23,045 nucleotides of DNA from Parabacteroides sp. (GTDB taxonomy: Bacteria > Bacteroidota > Bacteroidia > Bacteroidales > Tannerellaceae): NCBI GenBank assembly GCA_020026285.1, contig JAHHQS010000055.1, positions 1-23,045 of the forward strand. Reading direction: 5' to 3'. How positions within the stretch are numbered: the first letter of the stretch is position 1; every line of letters starts with the position of its first letter. Shown in pieces: positions 8,324-15,743 of the stretch. Position numbers and translations under genes: made by a program. Under the pieces are notes generated by a model. The model saw only the letters and a list, made by a program, of their open reading frames with translations, did not search any database and was not told where the DNA came from.

Positions 8324-9288
8324 TATCTCAGAATAATTTTTATTAAATAATCAAGTTCTGTCGTACCATATCGCTGGTCGATAGTAATAGGTATCACATA
8401 TCGTGAAATCCAATGCTCGAAGCTACCTTTTGGTTGTTCATCACAGATATAGCTCCACCAGTGCCCCTGGAAATGCCTAGCCTTGAAAAGACGCTGAATA
8501 AGTCCATCGTCCTCCACTACCAACGGATACACCATAGGGATAGTCGTTTCATTATAATACTGCTTCGGATTAATCTTGTTGATGCCACCCAACCGATTGT
8601 GCATATAGTCGAAGTTATCACGTCTCTTTTGTTTAATCTGCTCATAGTCCGTTCCATCAAGGATAGTACGTGTCAATTTTGACATCTTCATGATGTCCTC
8701 CGTATCAATACGCTGTTCGTTAATATGGCGAGCTTCGTATCCCTTACCCTCACAACCATACTCTATACGCATCAACAGAAAAGCCGCCGTGTCTGAAGAA
8801 TAACATTGAGGATATTCGCCTACATACTTGTGAGCACCCTTTCCAATCACATACGAGCCATCAGGCACACCTACAAATTTGCGGCAAGAGTAAATGTTCA
8901 ATGCACCCGCTACAGGCTCACAAAAAAAACCCTGGCAGTTGTCGATGATAGGGTGTTCTGAAAGGCTTGCCAACTCAGACATGCGCTTGTGCGACATAAT
9001 ACCGTAGTAGTTCACAAACAAAACAGCCTCGTCTTTCTTAGCGTCCAAATCCGTTGGATTCCAATCATTGTCCGTATGGTAGAACTTCACCTTAGCACTA
9101 TGCTTCAGCAACAACTCCCGAACAGTATCACACTGGTAATAGGGAATCCATATTGCCTTCACACCACTCACACGAAATGCATGCCAAATGGCAGAACGAC
9201 CAGTATTTAGACGAGCAATATCCACCGACTGGTTATAATATTCCTTTCCCTTGGGGAACTGCATTTCTATGAAACTTCCAATCTCCAT
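8323..9288 (-). CDS. DegT/DnrJ/EryC1-like PLP aminotransferase, short form
   Basis: A 321-residue protein related to sugar aminotransferases of the DegT/DnrJ/EryC1/StrS group, shorter than the usual 360-400. Recognisable elements are NTGRSAIWHAF (28-38, the family's start-of-fold motif), AVLFVNYYGI (88-97), HPIIDNCQGF (112-121; Asp116 and Gln119 correspond to the PLP-binding Asp-x-x-Gln/His), and YSCRKFVGVPDGSYV (133-147), with Lys137 the likely Schiff-base lysine. The family converts 3- or 4-keto nucleotide sugars to amino sugars with glutamate. Many members with this SCRKFVGVPDG form sit beside initiating transferases in Bacteroides loci, but their substrate is not established to my knowledge. 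Start and stop make TAATG junctions with both neighbours. Its GC content is higher than the rest of the operon (31 of 60 in 8461-8520). Confidence 0.8.
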   Translation of the reverse strand: MEIGSFIEMQFPKGKEYYNQSVDIARLNTGRSAIWHAFRVSGVKAIWIPYYQCDTVRELLLKHSAKVKFYHTDNDWNPTDLDAKKDEAVLFVNYYGIMSHKRMSELASLSEHPIIDNCQGFFCEPVAGALNIYSCRKFVGVPDGSYVIGKGAHKYVGEYPQCYSSDTAAFLLMRIEYGCEGKGYEARHINEQRIDTEDIMKMSKLTRTILDGTDYEQIKQKRRDNFDYMHNRLGGINKINPKQYYNETTIPMVYPLVVEDDGLIQRLFKARHFQGHWWSYICDEQPKGSFEHWISRYVIPITIDQRYGTTELDYLIKIILR

Positions 9289-9917
9289 TATTCACCTATT
9301 TCTTTATCGGTTCTAAACTCGCTTTTATCTAACTTAGGTGCTCTAACCGAATCATCCGGACGACCAAAGCCAAGCACCAACTTGATAGTCGTAAAGAACA
9401 CAATCCAATCTAGCTTTAGGCTCCAGTTACGCACATAGTACAAATCCTGCTCAGCCATCTGACGGCGGTTCTCCGACTCACCCTCATGGATAGCTTCCCA
9501 ACCCGTGATGCCAGGACGCATAGACTGACGCTCCATCTGCTCTGTCTCAGTCATAACCAGCATTTCCTTAGGCAGAATAGGACGAGGGCCAATAAAAGAC
9601 ATCTCACCCGTTAAAATGTTCCATATTTGAAAGAGCTCATCCATATTCGTCTTGCGCACTATCATGCCCCACTTCTTCAGTCGCACCTCATCAGGAAGCA
9701 AATCTCCGTTCTCATTTCTCTCATTTGTCATCGAGCGAAGCTTATACAACGTAAAGTGACGGTTCCTATATCCGACGCGCACTTGCTTGAAAATAGGCGA
9801 AGAATCCGGTGAAGCAATAGCCACTAAAATCACACCAGCCAATAGCACAAACGTACAAGGAATAAACAGCACTAACGCCAAAAGCAAGTCAAACGTTCTC
9901 TTAATGAAATATCCCAT
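9288..9917 (-). CDS. Undecaprenyl-phosphate sugar phosphotransferase (initiating transferase)
   Basis: A 209-residue bacterial sugar transferase (PF02397, PglC/WcaJ C-terminal type), the enzyme that places the first sugar-1-phosphate on undecaprenyl phosphate at the inner membrane. It has one N-terminal membrane segment (about residues 9-34, LLLALVLFIPCTFVLLAGVI), then YKLRSM (58-63), the catalytic DELFQIWNILTGEMSFIGPR (93-112) and RPGITGWEA (134-142). It is the short monotopic form without the WbaP-type N-terminal half. A frame extends to a TTG at 9926; I prefer the ATG at 9917 (MGYFIKRTFD), three residues inside. It opens the second gene module after a ~95-bp gap, unlike many operons where this gene is last or near-last. 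Confidence 0.93.
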   Translation of the reverse strand: MGYFIKRTFDLLLALVLFIPCTFVLLAGVILVAIASPDSSPIFKQVRVGYRNRHFTLYKLRSMTNERNENGDLLPDEVRLKKWGMIVRKTNMDELFQIWNILTGEMSFIGPRPILPKEMLVMTETEQMERQSMRPGITGWEAIHEGESENRRQMAEQDLYYVRNWSLKLDWIVFFTTIKLVLGFGRPDDSVRAPKLDKSEFRTDKEIGE

Positions 9918-9967
9918 TATATACAATATTTATTTACTATCAAAACACAAATAAAAGCAAGTTATTT

Positions 9968-9992
9968 TTACCATTCTAAAAAGAAATGGTAA
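9968..9992. repeat. Small inverted repeat in the gap between the two gene modules
   Basis: TTACCATT (9968-9975) and AATGGTAA (9985-9992) form a perfect 8-bp stem with a 9-nt loop, 21 bp after the stop of the second pyruvyl transferase gene. The stem has only two G-C pairs and no U-tract follows in the minus direction (AAAATAAC), so it is a poor intrinsic terminator. It marks one of the few non-overlapping junctions of the operon. Function unknown. Confidence 0.3.
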
Positions 9993-10012
9993 TATTCCAA
10001 AGATACTTCAAA

Positions 10013-11335
10013 TCATACATTTAGTGCTTTTTGAAGTTCTGATAACACCAAATTTCTTTCATCAGTTGCTTTTTGAAGTAAATCATTAACTTTTTGCTTG
10101 AATTTGTTTTTATTATCCATTAAGCTTGAAAACATGGCATCAAGTTTCTCTGCAGAAACCTCTTCAATAGGTAATGAATATTCTGACAATCCCAAATCTT
10201 TCATAATACCTTTGCCCTTGTTTCCTCCATAAGTAATTGCGACTGTAGGAACCAAAGAATTAAGTGCAAAAATTACCGAATGGAAACGAGTACCAACAAC
10301 GCAATCAAAATAAGAATAAACTTTCTGCAATTCTCTACACGTCAAACTTTTATCATTAATATATGTAATGCCATCTATATCTTTGCAAATCGATAACACA
10401 TCTTCTATAGCATCGCAATCATTCTCATGTGCACTTGGTCCTAACGTATGAGCAACCATAGTAACATAAAATCCCATTTCTCTTGCAAAAATTATAAAAC
10501 CACGAATTGATTGACAATATGCATTATAATGTTCCTTGGAATTTTCACTTTCAGGAAATCTATAAGGGCGCAATGTTATAGCAATGTTCTTGTTATTAAT
10601 ATCAACCCCATTGTTCTTCAAATACCCGACATAATCTTTTTTATCGGACGTTTGATAAAAAGCTAAATCCAAAGATTGTCGTGCTTTTATAACAGTTGTA
10701 CTATCAAGGTATTCTTGGGATACAGATTCCCTAGTATAGACTAAAGAACATTTATTTAAAGTTTTCTCAAGCATTCTCTTCGCTATTTTATTTTTCAATG
10801 GTCCTATAGAATTAGGTAACAAAACAACAGGCTTCTTATAATGAGTAGCCAATTTATAATCAAACAAATAATAATAAAACTGATATGGGTCTGTGATTTT
10901 TCCATAGGAATGTAAAAAACCTCCACCTTTAACAAATACTGCGTCACACTCCTTAAACAATTTTATTGATTTTCTTTCTTCCCTGTTAAATAAGCACATA
11001 GCAAATTTATTCACACACTCAAACTTAGTTATTAGCAAACGAGTTCTGAGGTAGTCATATAGTGCACACCCGCCCCATAATAAAAGAGTCAACAAATCAT
11101 AACCAACTTTATGATTATCATATATTCGAGAGGGATGCTTTAGAATTGGCGAAATGAGTTTGTACCCAAGTTCTTTTGTTTGGCAAACTTGATCTTCGTT
11201 ATCAGAATCCATTAAGAACACTTCTATTGGCTCATCTTTAAATAAAGATTCCGCTAAATGCGCAGACTCCCATATTAAGGCTTGATCGCCACGATTTAAA
11301 TCTGTATTGCTTGGAATAATTAATACTTTTTTCAT
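10013..11335 (-). CDS. Polysaccharide pyruvyl transferase family protein (WcaK-like)
   Basis: A 440-residue member of the polysaccharide pyruvyl transferase family (PF04230), whose known members put pyruvate ketals from PEP onto glycan sugars. Motifs: MKKVLIIPSNTDLNRGDQAL (1-20, the NxGD-type opening), DAVFVKGGGFLHS (131-143), LLPNSIGP (172-179), VYTRES (199-204), and near the C-terminus CVVGTRFHSVIFAL (345-358), with the conserved Arg-Phe-His. The frame runs open to 11497, but the extra 54 residues overlap the polymerase gene and include membrane-like sequence that is that gene in another frame. The ATG at 11335 gives the canonical beginning and a 25-bp gap. This is the second such enzyme in the operon, so two sugars may be modified, or one copy may have a different acceptor. 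Confidence 0.85.
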   Translation of the reverse strand: MKKVLIIPSNTDLNRGDQALIWESAHLAESLFKDEPIEVFLMDSDNEDQVCQTKELGYKLISPILKHPSRIYDNHKVGYDLLTLLLWGGCALYDYLRTRLLITKFECVNKFAMCLFNREERKSIKLFKECDAVFVKGGGFLHSYGKITDPYQFYYYLFDYKLATHYKKPVVLLPNSIGPLKNKIAKRMLEKTLNKCSLVYTRESVSQEYLDSTTVIKARQSLDLAFYQTSDKKDYVGYLKNNGVDINNKNIAITLRPYRFPESENSKEHYNAYCQSIRGFIIFAREMGFYVTMVAHTLGPSAHENDCDAIEDVLSICKDIDGITYINDKSLTCRELQKVYSYFDCVVGTRFHSVIFALNSLVPTVAITYGGNKGKGIMKDLGLSEYSLPIEEVSAEKLDAMFSSLMDNKNKFKQKVNDLLQKATDERNLVLSELQKALNV

Positions 11336-11360
11336 ACGACAATTTATAGTAACAGCAAAA

Positions 11361-12473
11361 TTATAACAACGAAATAGAGGACTCGTATGCTGGCAAGTTT
11401 GACGAGGATAAAAAGAATAGATAAATAAAACAAGATAATATAAATAAATACACGATAAACCGCCCCAATCTTGACTTTCTATATTCTGCCAATGCACGTG
11501 GAACTAGAATCATTGCAAACATATTAAAATAGAAAGCAATTCTGAACATCTCGCCAATTACACCAGTCATTGCTTGAAAAATCAAGCCAACAAGCATCAT
11601 ATTAAGAAAAAAAACGTTTTCTTTACTATTATATATTAGATCCGCTCTTTTCACATAACAGAGCAGGAAAAGGAACAATTGAACAAAGTAACCAGATAGA
11701 CTCAACTCACTTACAATAGATGTTCCATAGTGATCGAACCTATCACCTAAGAGCATAGCAGATACTATGGTAAACTGTTCTAAGTGAAACAAATTGCCAA
11801 TTGAAACTGCACCTATTGCAATTAAAATGTACCAAGAATAAAATGGGAGAAGTCGAATGAAAAAAACAGCTAAAAATACTAAAGTCGAATTATGAATTGT
11901 AAATGCAATTGTTATTAATGCTAGGAATTTGATAAAAGCAAAATTATTGGCTATCAAAAAATCTCGTGATGTTGTAATTTTCATTAAATAGCGATAGGAT
12001 ATCATAACCAAAGACAACGCAGCTGCCTGCCTGATACCAGATGCAACAAATGCAAAATAGCCAAGCACAAACACTATTAAAAAAGCGACAGCATAATCTT
12101 TTGGGGTTTCTAAATTTTGTTTACAAAAAAAATACAATCCGATAGAAGGAAATAATGACCAAAACAACAGAAATACTTGATAGTTATCAGAAATGATAGA
12201 TGGAAGCCAAGATAGAATTACATATAGTGGTTCTGTTTTTGTTTTTGAAAAGTCCCAAATTTTATCAAGTGACATTTTTTTAAAATAGTCAAAGTCACTA
12301 ACATATCCCATTGTATCAGGAAAGCAATCAAAATTGCGAAGACCAATAATAAGCCAAATACAAAAACATAGCAATTTTAGAATCGTGTTATTACTATTTT
12401 TTTTTGAAAGATACCCTATCAATAATAATAAGAAAAACAATATATATATCACGACATTTAATTTAAAAATCAA
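11361..12473 (-). CDS. EpsG-family polysaccharide polymerase (Wzy-like)
   Basis: A 370-residue integral membrane protein with about ten hydrophobic segments and the signatures of the EpsG family (PF14897): LRNFDCFPDTMGYVSDF (46-62), with the Arg, Asp and Tyr typical of the first periplasmic loop, and FVASGIRQAAALSLVMISY (142-160), the G-x-RQ motif. EpsG proteins are the Wzy-type polymerases that join lipid-linked repeat units outside the inner membrane. Start choice: an in-frame TAG lies four codons upstream, and the first codon available is TTG at 12473, whose bases overlap the preceding TGA (TTGA). GTG at 12452 is the next candidate and the first ATG is deep inside the conserved loop. TTG is most likely, translationally coupled to the upstream glycosyltransferase. 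Very AT-rich. Confidence 0.85.
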   Translation of the reverse strand: MIFKLNVVIYILFFLLLLIGYLSKKNSNNTILKLLCFCIWLIIGLRNFDCFPDTMGYVSDFDYFKKMSLDKIWDFSKTKTEPLYVILSWLPSIISDNYQVFLLFWSLFPSIGLYFFCKQNLETPKDYAVAFLIVFVLGYFAFVASGIRQAAALSLVMISYRYLMKITTSRDFLIANNFAFIKFLALITIAFTIHNSTLVFLAVFFIRLLPFYSWYILIAIGAVSIGNLFHLEQFTIVSAMLLGDRFDHYGTSIVSELSLSGYFVQLFLFLLCYVKRADLIYNSKENVFFLNMMLVGLIFQAMTGVIGEMFRIAFYFNMFAMILVPRALAEYRKSRLGRFIVYLFILSCFIYLFFLSSSNLPAYESSISLL

Positions 12474-13666
12474 AGTATTTTTCTATAAAGTTCGCAATAC
12501 TTTTGTGAGAAGGAAAGTTTTGAAAAACGTTTTACAGCTATTGACCTACACTTAAACCTAACAGAGTCTGTGATGGCAGTGTTTTCTATTACAACCTTAA
12601 GTGCATCAGATGTACAATTTTGCGTAACAGCACCAACACCCTCAAATACTGATTCGACACTACCACCTGTTGGAAATGTTATAACAGGCGTACCACACGC
12701 AAGTGCTTCAATATTTACCGTTGGAAAATTGTCCTCTAATGTCGGATTCAAAAAAATATCAGCCATACTATAATATTCGGCTAATTCAGCTTGATTGTTA
12801 GTTCGTTTAATTGTTTTAATACTATATGGTAGATAACTAAGATCATCATCGTTCACTCCAATTAGAATAATTTTATATCTTGAATCTAATTTATCTACTA
12901 GTTCTGCGAAATACTTCCCTCCCTTTCTCTCTGAAAATCCACCCGATGAAACCCCTAATATGACAGTTTTCCCCTTGTAGCCCATTTTTTGCTTTATCAA
13001 ATCATGATTTTGCGGTTTGAACACCTCCAAGTCAATACCATTATTTATTACATTTACAGATTGAGCAGTTGATAAAAACGAATCATTTACTATTTCTTTA
13101 AGCCAATTAGATGGTGTTACAATATTCAGGTTCTTACAAGAAGTAAACATTTTCTTTTTCTTTTCAAAATATTTCTTCGAGCGATCCACCCAGCTTTGAG
13201 GATATCTTGAAAGGCCCTCACAATCATAACAAGCTATTTTCCATTTATCACATCCGATATAATCAAAGTATGCACAATGCCCAGTAATAGGCCAACAATC
13301 ATGAAAAGTCCAAACTACAGGTATATTGTGTTTAACTAAATATGCAAATAGCAGCTCAACATTCAGATAAAAGCCATGAATATTGTGAAGATGAACTATA
13401 TCAGGCTTATACTTATCCAAATCAGAAAGCAATTTTGTTGTAGTCGTAAAGAATCCAAAACCATGATTACCTAACAAACGGTTTTCTAACTGAGATGCTC
13501 TCAAATGAAATACATCACCATACAACGATGCCCTTGAGGTTACTTCACCCATTGCACAGAATGCATGGCTATTTATTCTTATTGAATCCATGTAATCCTG
13601 TAAATCGGAAACAATTTTTCCGGTGCTTCCTATCCCGTAATATTGGTTAATTAGTGCAACTTTCAT
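12470..13666 (-). CDS. Glycosyltransferase family 4 (WcaC-like)
   Basis: A 398-residue GT4 enzyme of the colanic-acid WcaC type. The N-terminus MKVALINQYYGIGSTGKI has the GSTGKI donor-side loop. The middle has HLHNIHGFYLN (92-102), TFHDCWPITGHCAYF (120-134) and paired cysteines (GCDKW, CYDCEG) that are characteristic of this subgroup. The C-terminal half has NNGIDLEVF (208-216), SERKGGKYF (245-253) and TLEDNFPTVNIEALACGTPV (309-328), the EDNFP variant of the GT4 Glu motif. Two ATGs are possible, 13678 and 13666; the latter begins directly at the conserved first strand and is chosen. The stop overlaps the polymerase start by four bases. The cysteines could bind a metal, but this is untested inference. 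Confidence 0.9.
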   Translation of the reverse strand: MKVALINQYYGIGSTGKIVSDLQDYMDSIRINSHAFCAMGEVTSRASLYGDVFHLRASQLENRLLGNHGFGFFTTTTKLLSDLDKYKPDIVHLHNIHGFYLNVELLFAYLVKHNIPVVWTFHDCWPITGHCAYFDYIGCDKWKIACYDCEGLSRYPQSWVDRSKKYFEKKKKMFTSCKNLNIVTPSNWLKEIVNDSFLSTAQSVNVINNGIDLEVFKPQNHDLIKQKMGYKGKTVILGVSSGGFSERKGGKYFAELVDKLDSRYKIILIGVNDDDLSYLPYSIKTIKRTNNQAELAEYYSMADIFLNPTLEDNFPTVNIEALACGTPVITFPTGGSVESVFEGVGAVTQNCTSDALKVVIENTAITDSVRFKCRSIAVKRFSKLSFSQKYCELYRKIL

Positions 13667-13678
13667 CAGTGTTGTCAT

Positions 13679-13807
13679 AAAAATAATAACGCTTCTTGAT
13701 ATGCATTTTTTATTTAATGTTTAATTCAAATATTAGTTATTTATTCGACTTATAATATAGGGGGTATTTTCAAAAGTGCCACTTATAATCAAATGCTTAA
13801 AACAATT
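13679..13807. other. Intergenic gap of 129 bp, no feature recognised
   Basis: AT-rich spacer between the acyltransferase stop and the WcaC-like gene start. I see no open frame, U-tract terminator or clear TAnnTTTG promoter in the minus direction. A GGGGG run (about 13760-13764) is the only compositional irregularity. Confidence 0.4.
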
Positions 13808-14368
13808 TTAATTTATTAAACGGGCTGAAGGGTTAACAATAATGGTTTTATCAGGTATATTTTTAACAATTGTCACATTCTGACCTATAACAACATTATT
13901 TCCAATTCGAATATCTCCAATTATTTTACTACCAGCACCAACAAACACATTATCACCTAATACTGGTGCTGGTGAACAAGTACTCTTGTGGCCGATTAAA
14001 ACCATCGGATAGAGCGTGCAGTTTTCACCTAATTTACATTTAGAATTAATAATAATAGGTCCCCAATGCCAAATGGTCAATCCTTTGCCGCAAGTATTAG
14101 GGGGAATTTGGAACCCAGTTTTGTAACTATATTCTCGTAATAACCACCGATAATATAACGACATTAGGATATGATAAATACCCTTATTATTAAAATGATA
14201 CTCAACATGCCTAAGAGTATAAATATACTTCCATATGTATTTCTGATCAGAAATGGGATTAGAAAACAAATGATTCATAACTCTTTTTCCCCACCATTCA
14301 TTTTCCAAAGGAAAATTCTTTGCATCACAAGACAGATATTCCCTAAGGTCTTTTTTTGTAACTATCAT
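13808..14368 (-). CDS. Left-handed beta-helix acyltransferase, CysE/serine acetyltransferase-like
   Basis: A 186-residue protein with an alpha-helical N-terminal part (1-85) and a hexapeptide-repeat left-handed beta-helix (about 90-180). The repeats are visible in KCKLGENCTLYPMVLIGHKS, PVLGDNVFVGAGSKIIGDIR and IGNNVVIGQNVTIV. TIWHWGPIIIN (98-108) aligns with the serine O-acetyltransferase catalytic His region (His101). It is shorter than housekeeping CysE and sits between glycosyltransferases, so it most likely O-acetylates (or acylates) a sugar of the repeat unit using acetyl-CoA. The gene starts at a clear ATG 20 bp after the preceding stop. Confidence 0.85.
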   Translation of the reverse strand: MIVTKKDLREYLSCDAKNFPLENEWWGKRVMNHLFSNPISDQKYIWKYIYTLRHVEYHFNNKGIYHILMSLYYRWLLREYSYKTGFQIPPNTCGKGLTIWHWGPIIINSKCKLGENCTLYPMVLIGHKSTCSPAPVLGDNVFVGAGSKIIGDIRIGNNVVIGQNVTIVKNIPDKTIIVNPSARLIN

Positions 14369-14388
14369 ATTGAAATTATAAGAAGATC

Positions 14389-15411
14389 TTAACTATTTAG
14401 TATTTTTAAAGTAAGATTTGCAATGTTTTTCCAAGAATAGTAATTTGTCACAAAATTACATAGAGTTATATTAGCATTGGACTTATTAATGCTTTCAAGA
14501 TATGAAACACAAGTTTCAAACTTAGGCTCCAATATAGTAATAAACTCGTGTGGCAAATAACTATTCTCTATTTGTTCCGATGCAATCACTATATTACAAC
14601 CACAAGCACTTGCCTCTAAAAGTGCGTTATTGGCTGTAAAGCGAAGTAGCGGCAAGAAAACAACATTAGATTTCCAATATAATTCACGCAACTCAACATC
14701 GCTAATACCACAAAAGCAATGAATATTTCGGTTGGTAAAGAACTTGTGATTTTCTTTTGAACAAATGACATTTATAATTTGATTCGGGTTCTTTTCAAGC
14801 AGTTTACAAAAAACCTCATTAGCAAGTTCAAAATTACGAAGCCAATTCCCCACCATTAGTATAGATCCATCTTTTTTAGTTTCGTAAGACAATGGCAACC
14901 GGTAAAAATCGCATCTAATACCATGTGGAACAAAGGAAACATTTTTTCTTTCAGTAACTTCTTCAAACAAAACGATTTCATCTTCTGACATTAATATTAT
15001 GTGATCAATCCGCTTGAGGTAATTCAACCAGAAAGGTCTCTTTTTGAACCATTCGAATGGTTGGTGAAGTGTACATACCACCTTGTGACGACCAACACAG
15101 CGCAAAAAAAGATCATCTATAAGGTTTTCGCCATAGATAACATGAAAACATAAATTCTTGTTGGTAATAGATAACCATAAAACACGGAGTAAATACCAAG
15201 GCGCAATATGTTGGCCCCACAATATCCTATTTATACCTCTTATCATTTTCGCCAATACAGAACTCGACTTAGCAGAGAATTGATTATATAGTGTTTGACA
15301 ATCAACACAATAATCATACTTCAAACTTGAAGCGATATGGTGGTACCCACCCATTGTATTCTCATGATGGGGAAAAGCAAACCCCACATATACTAATTTT
15401 AAATATTCCAT
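14389..15411 (-). CDS. Glycosyltransferase (GT-B, GT4-like)
   Basis: A 340-residue protein with a GT-B layout but a divergent sequence. The N-terminal domain starts MEYLKLVYVGFAFPHHENTMGG-like, has a Gly-Gly turn and CTLHQPFEWFKKRPF (113-127); the linker is FVPHGIRCDFYRL (160-172). The C-terminal domain has ILMVGNWLRNFEL (184-196) and NNALLEASACGCNIVIASE (261-279), where Glu266 stands for the second Glu of the GT4 motif. The ATG at 15411 is chosen; the longer frame to 15432 begins with TTG. A transferase role in repeat-unit assembly is inferred; donor and linkage are unknown. Confidence 0.8.
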   Translation of the reverse strand: MEYLKLVYVGFAFPHHENTMGGYHHIASSLKYDYCVDCQTLYNQFSAKSSSVLAKMIRGINRILWGQHIAPWYLLRVLWLSITNKNLCFHVIYGENLIDDLFLRCVGRHKVVCTLHQPFEWFKKRPFWLNYLKRIDHIILMSEDEIVLFEEVTERKNVSFVPHGIRCDFYRLPLSYETKKDGSILMVGNWLRNFELANEVFCKLLEKNPNQIINVICSKENHKFFTNRNIHCFCGISDVELRELYWKSNVVFLPLLRFTANNALLEASACGCNIVIASEQIENSYLPHEFITILEPKFETCVSYLESINKSNANITLCNFVTNYYSWKNIANLTLKILNS

Positions 15412-15726
15412 AATTTGTATATTTGAATGCAATAATTTTTAAGCTGCGTTTCAAACTGAAATTTGATGTTTTACACTCATTTGTAGGGGTATAATGCACG
15501 TATTGTCCGTTTATGTTATTTAGTCTAAAATCGCTTTAAATCCTCACAATAAGTTAAGCGGCAAAAATCCGATTGACTTTATAACTTTCTAACTTTGATG
15601 TAAACAGATTGAGAAAGTATGGATATAATAGCAACGAGAAAACTAGTATACTCGAAAGGACTAGACTGAGGCATATCTGTGTATCTTGAATAAGTTATTG
15701 TTTTAATGCTATTAACATAATCAAAT
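15412..15726. other. Gap of about 315 bp with weak coding traces
   Basis: The longest non-overlapping gap inside the intact part of the operon. On the minus strand it contains most of a 54-codon ORF (15743-15579). On the plus strand, frame ALNPHNKLSGKNPIDFITF (about 15533-15590, stops on both sides) resembles the C-terminal HNxLxGKxPxD style of some transposases. That match is too short to assign. No terminator hairpin or confident promoter is seen. A lost gene or IS insertion at this point is plausible. Confidence 0.35.
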
Positions 15727-15743
15727 CTACATTGTATAATCAT
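15579..15743 (-). CDS. Possible 54-residue ORF overlapping the GT4 3' end (unidentified)
   Basis: ATG at 15743 lies inside the last codons of the preceding GT4 gene (17-bp overlap, +1 frame) and the frame runs to TAA at 15581-15579. The product begins MIIQCRFDYVNSIKT and has one hydrophobic stretch (YTSFLVAIISILSQSVYI, residues 32-49) before a basic end. The coupled position is typical of operon genes, but the sequence matches no family I recognise and the length is near chance. It may instead be the remnant of a longer gene. Confidence 0.25.
   Translation of the reverse strand: MIIQCRFDYVNSIKTITYSRYTDMPQSSPFEYTSFLVAIISILSQSVYIKVRKL

Noticed and set aside
9968..9992. Hairpin as an intrinsic terminator ending the upstream half of the operon
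   Set aside because: Only two G-C pairs and no U-tract; kept only as a small inverted repeat.
11336..11497. 54-residue N-terminal extension of the second pyruvyl transferase-like protein
   Set aside because: The extension overlaps the polymerase gene; the family's canonical start MKKVLIIPSN is at 11335.
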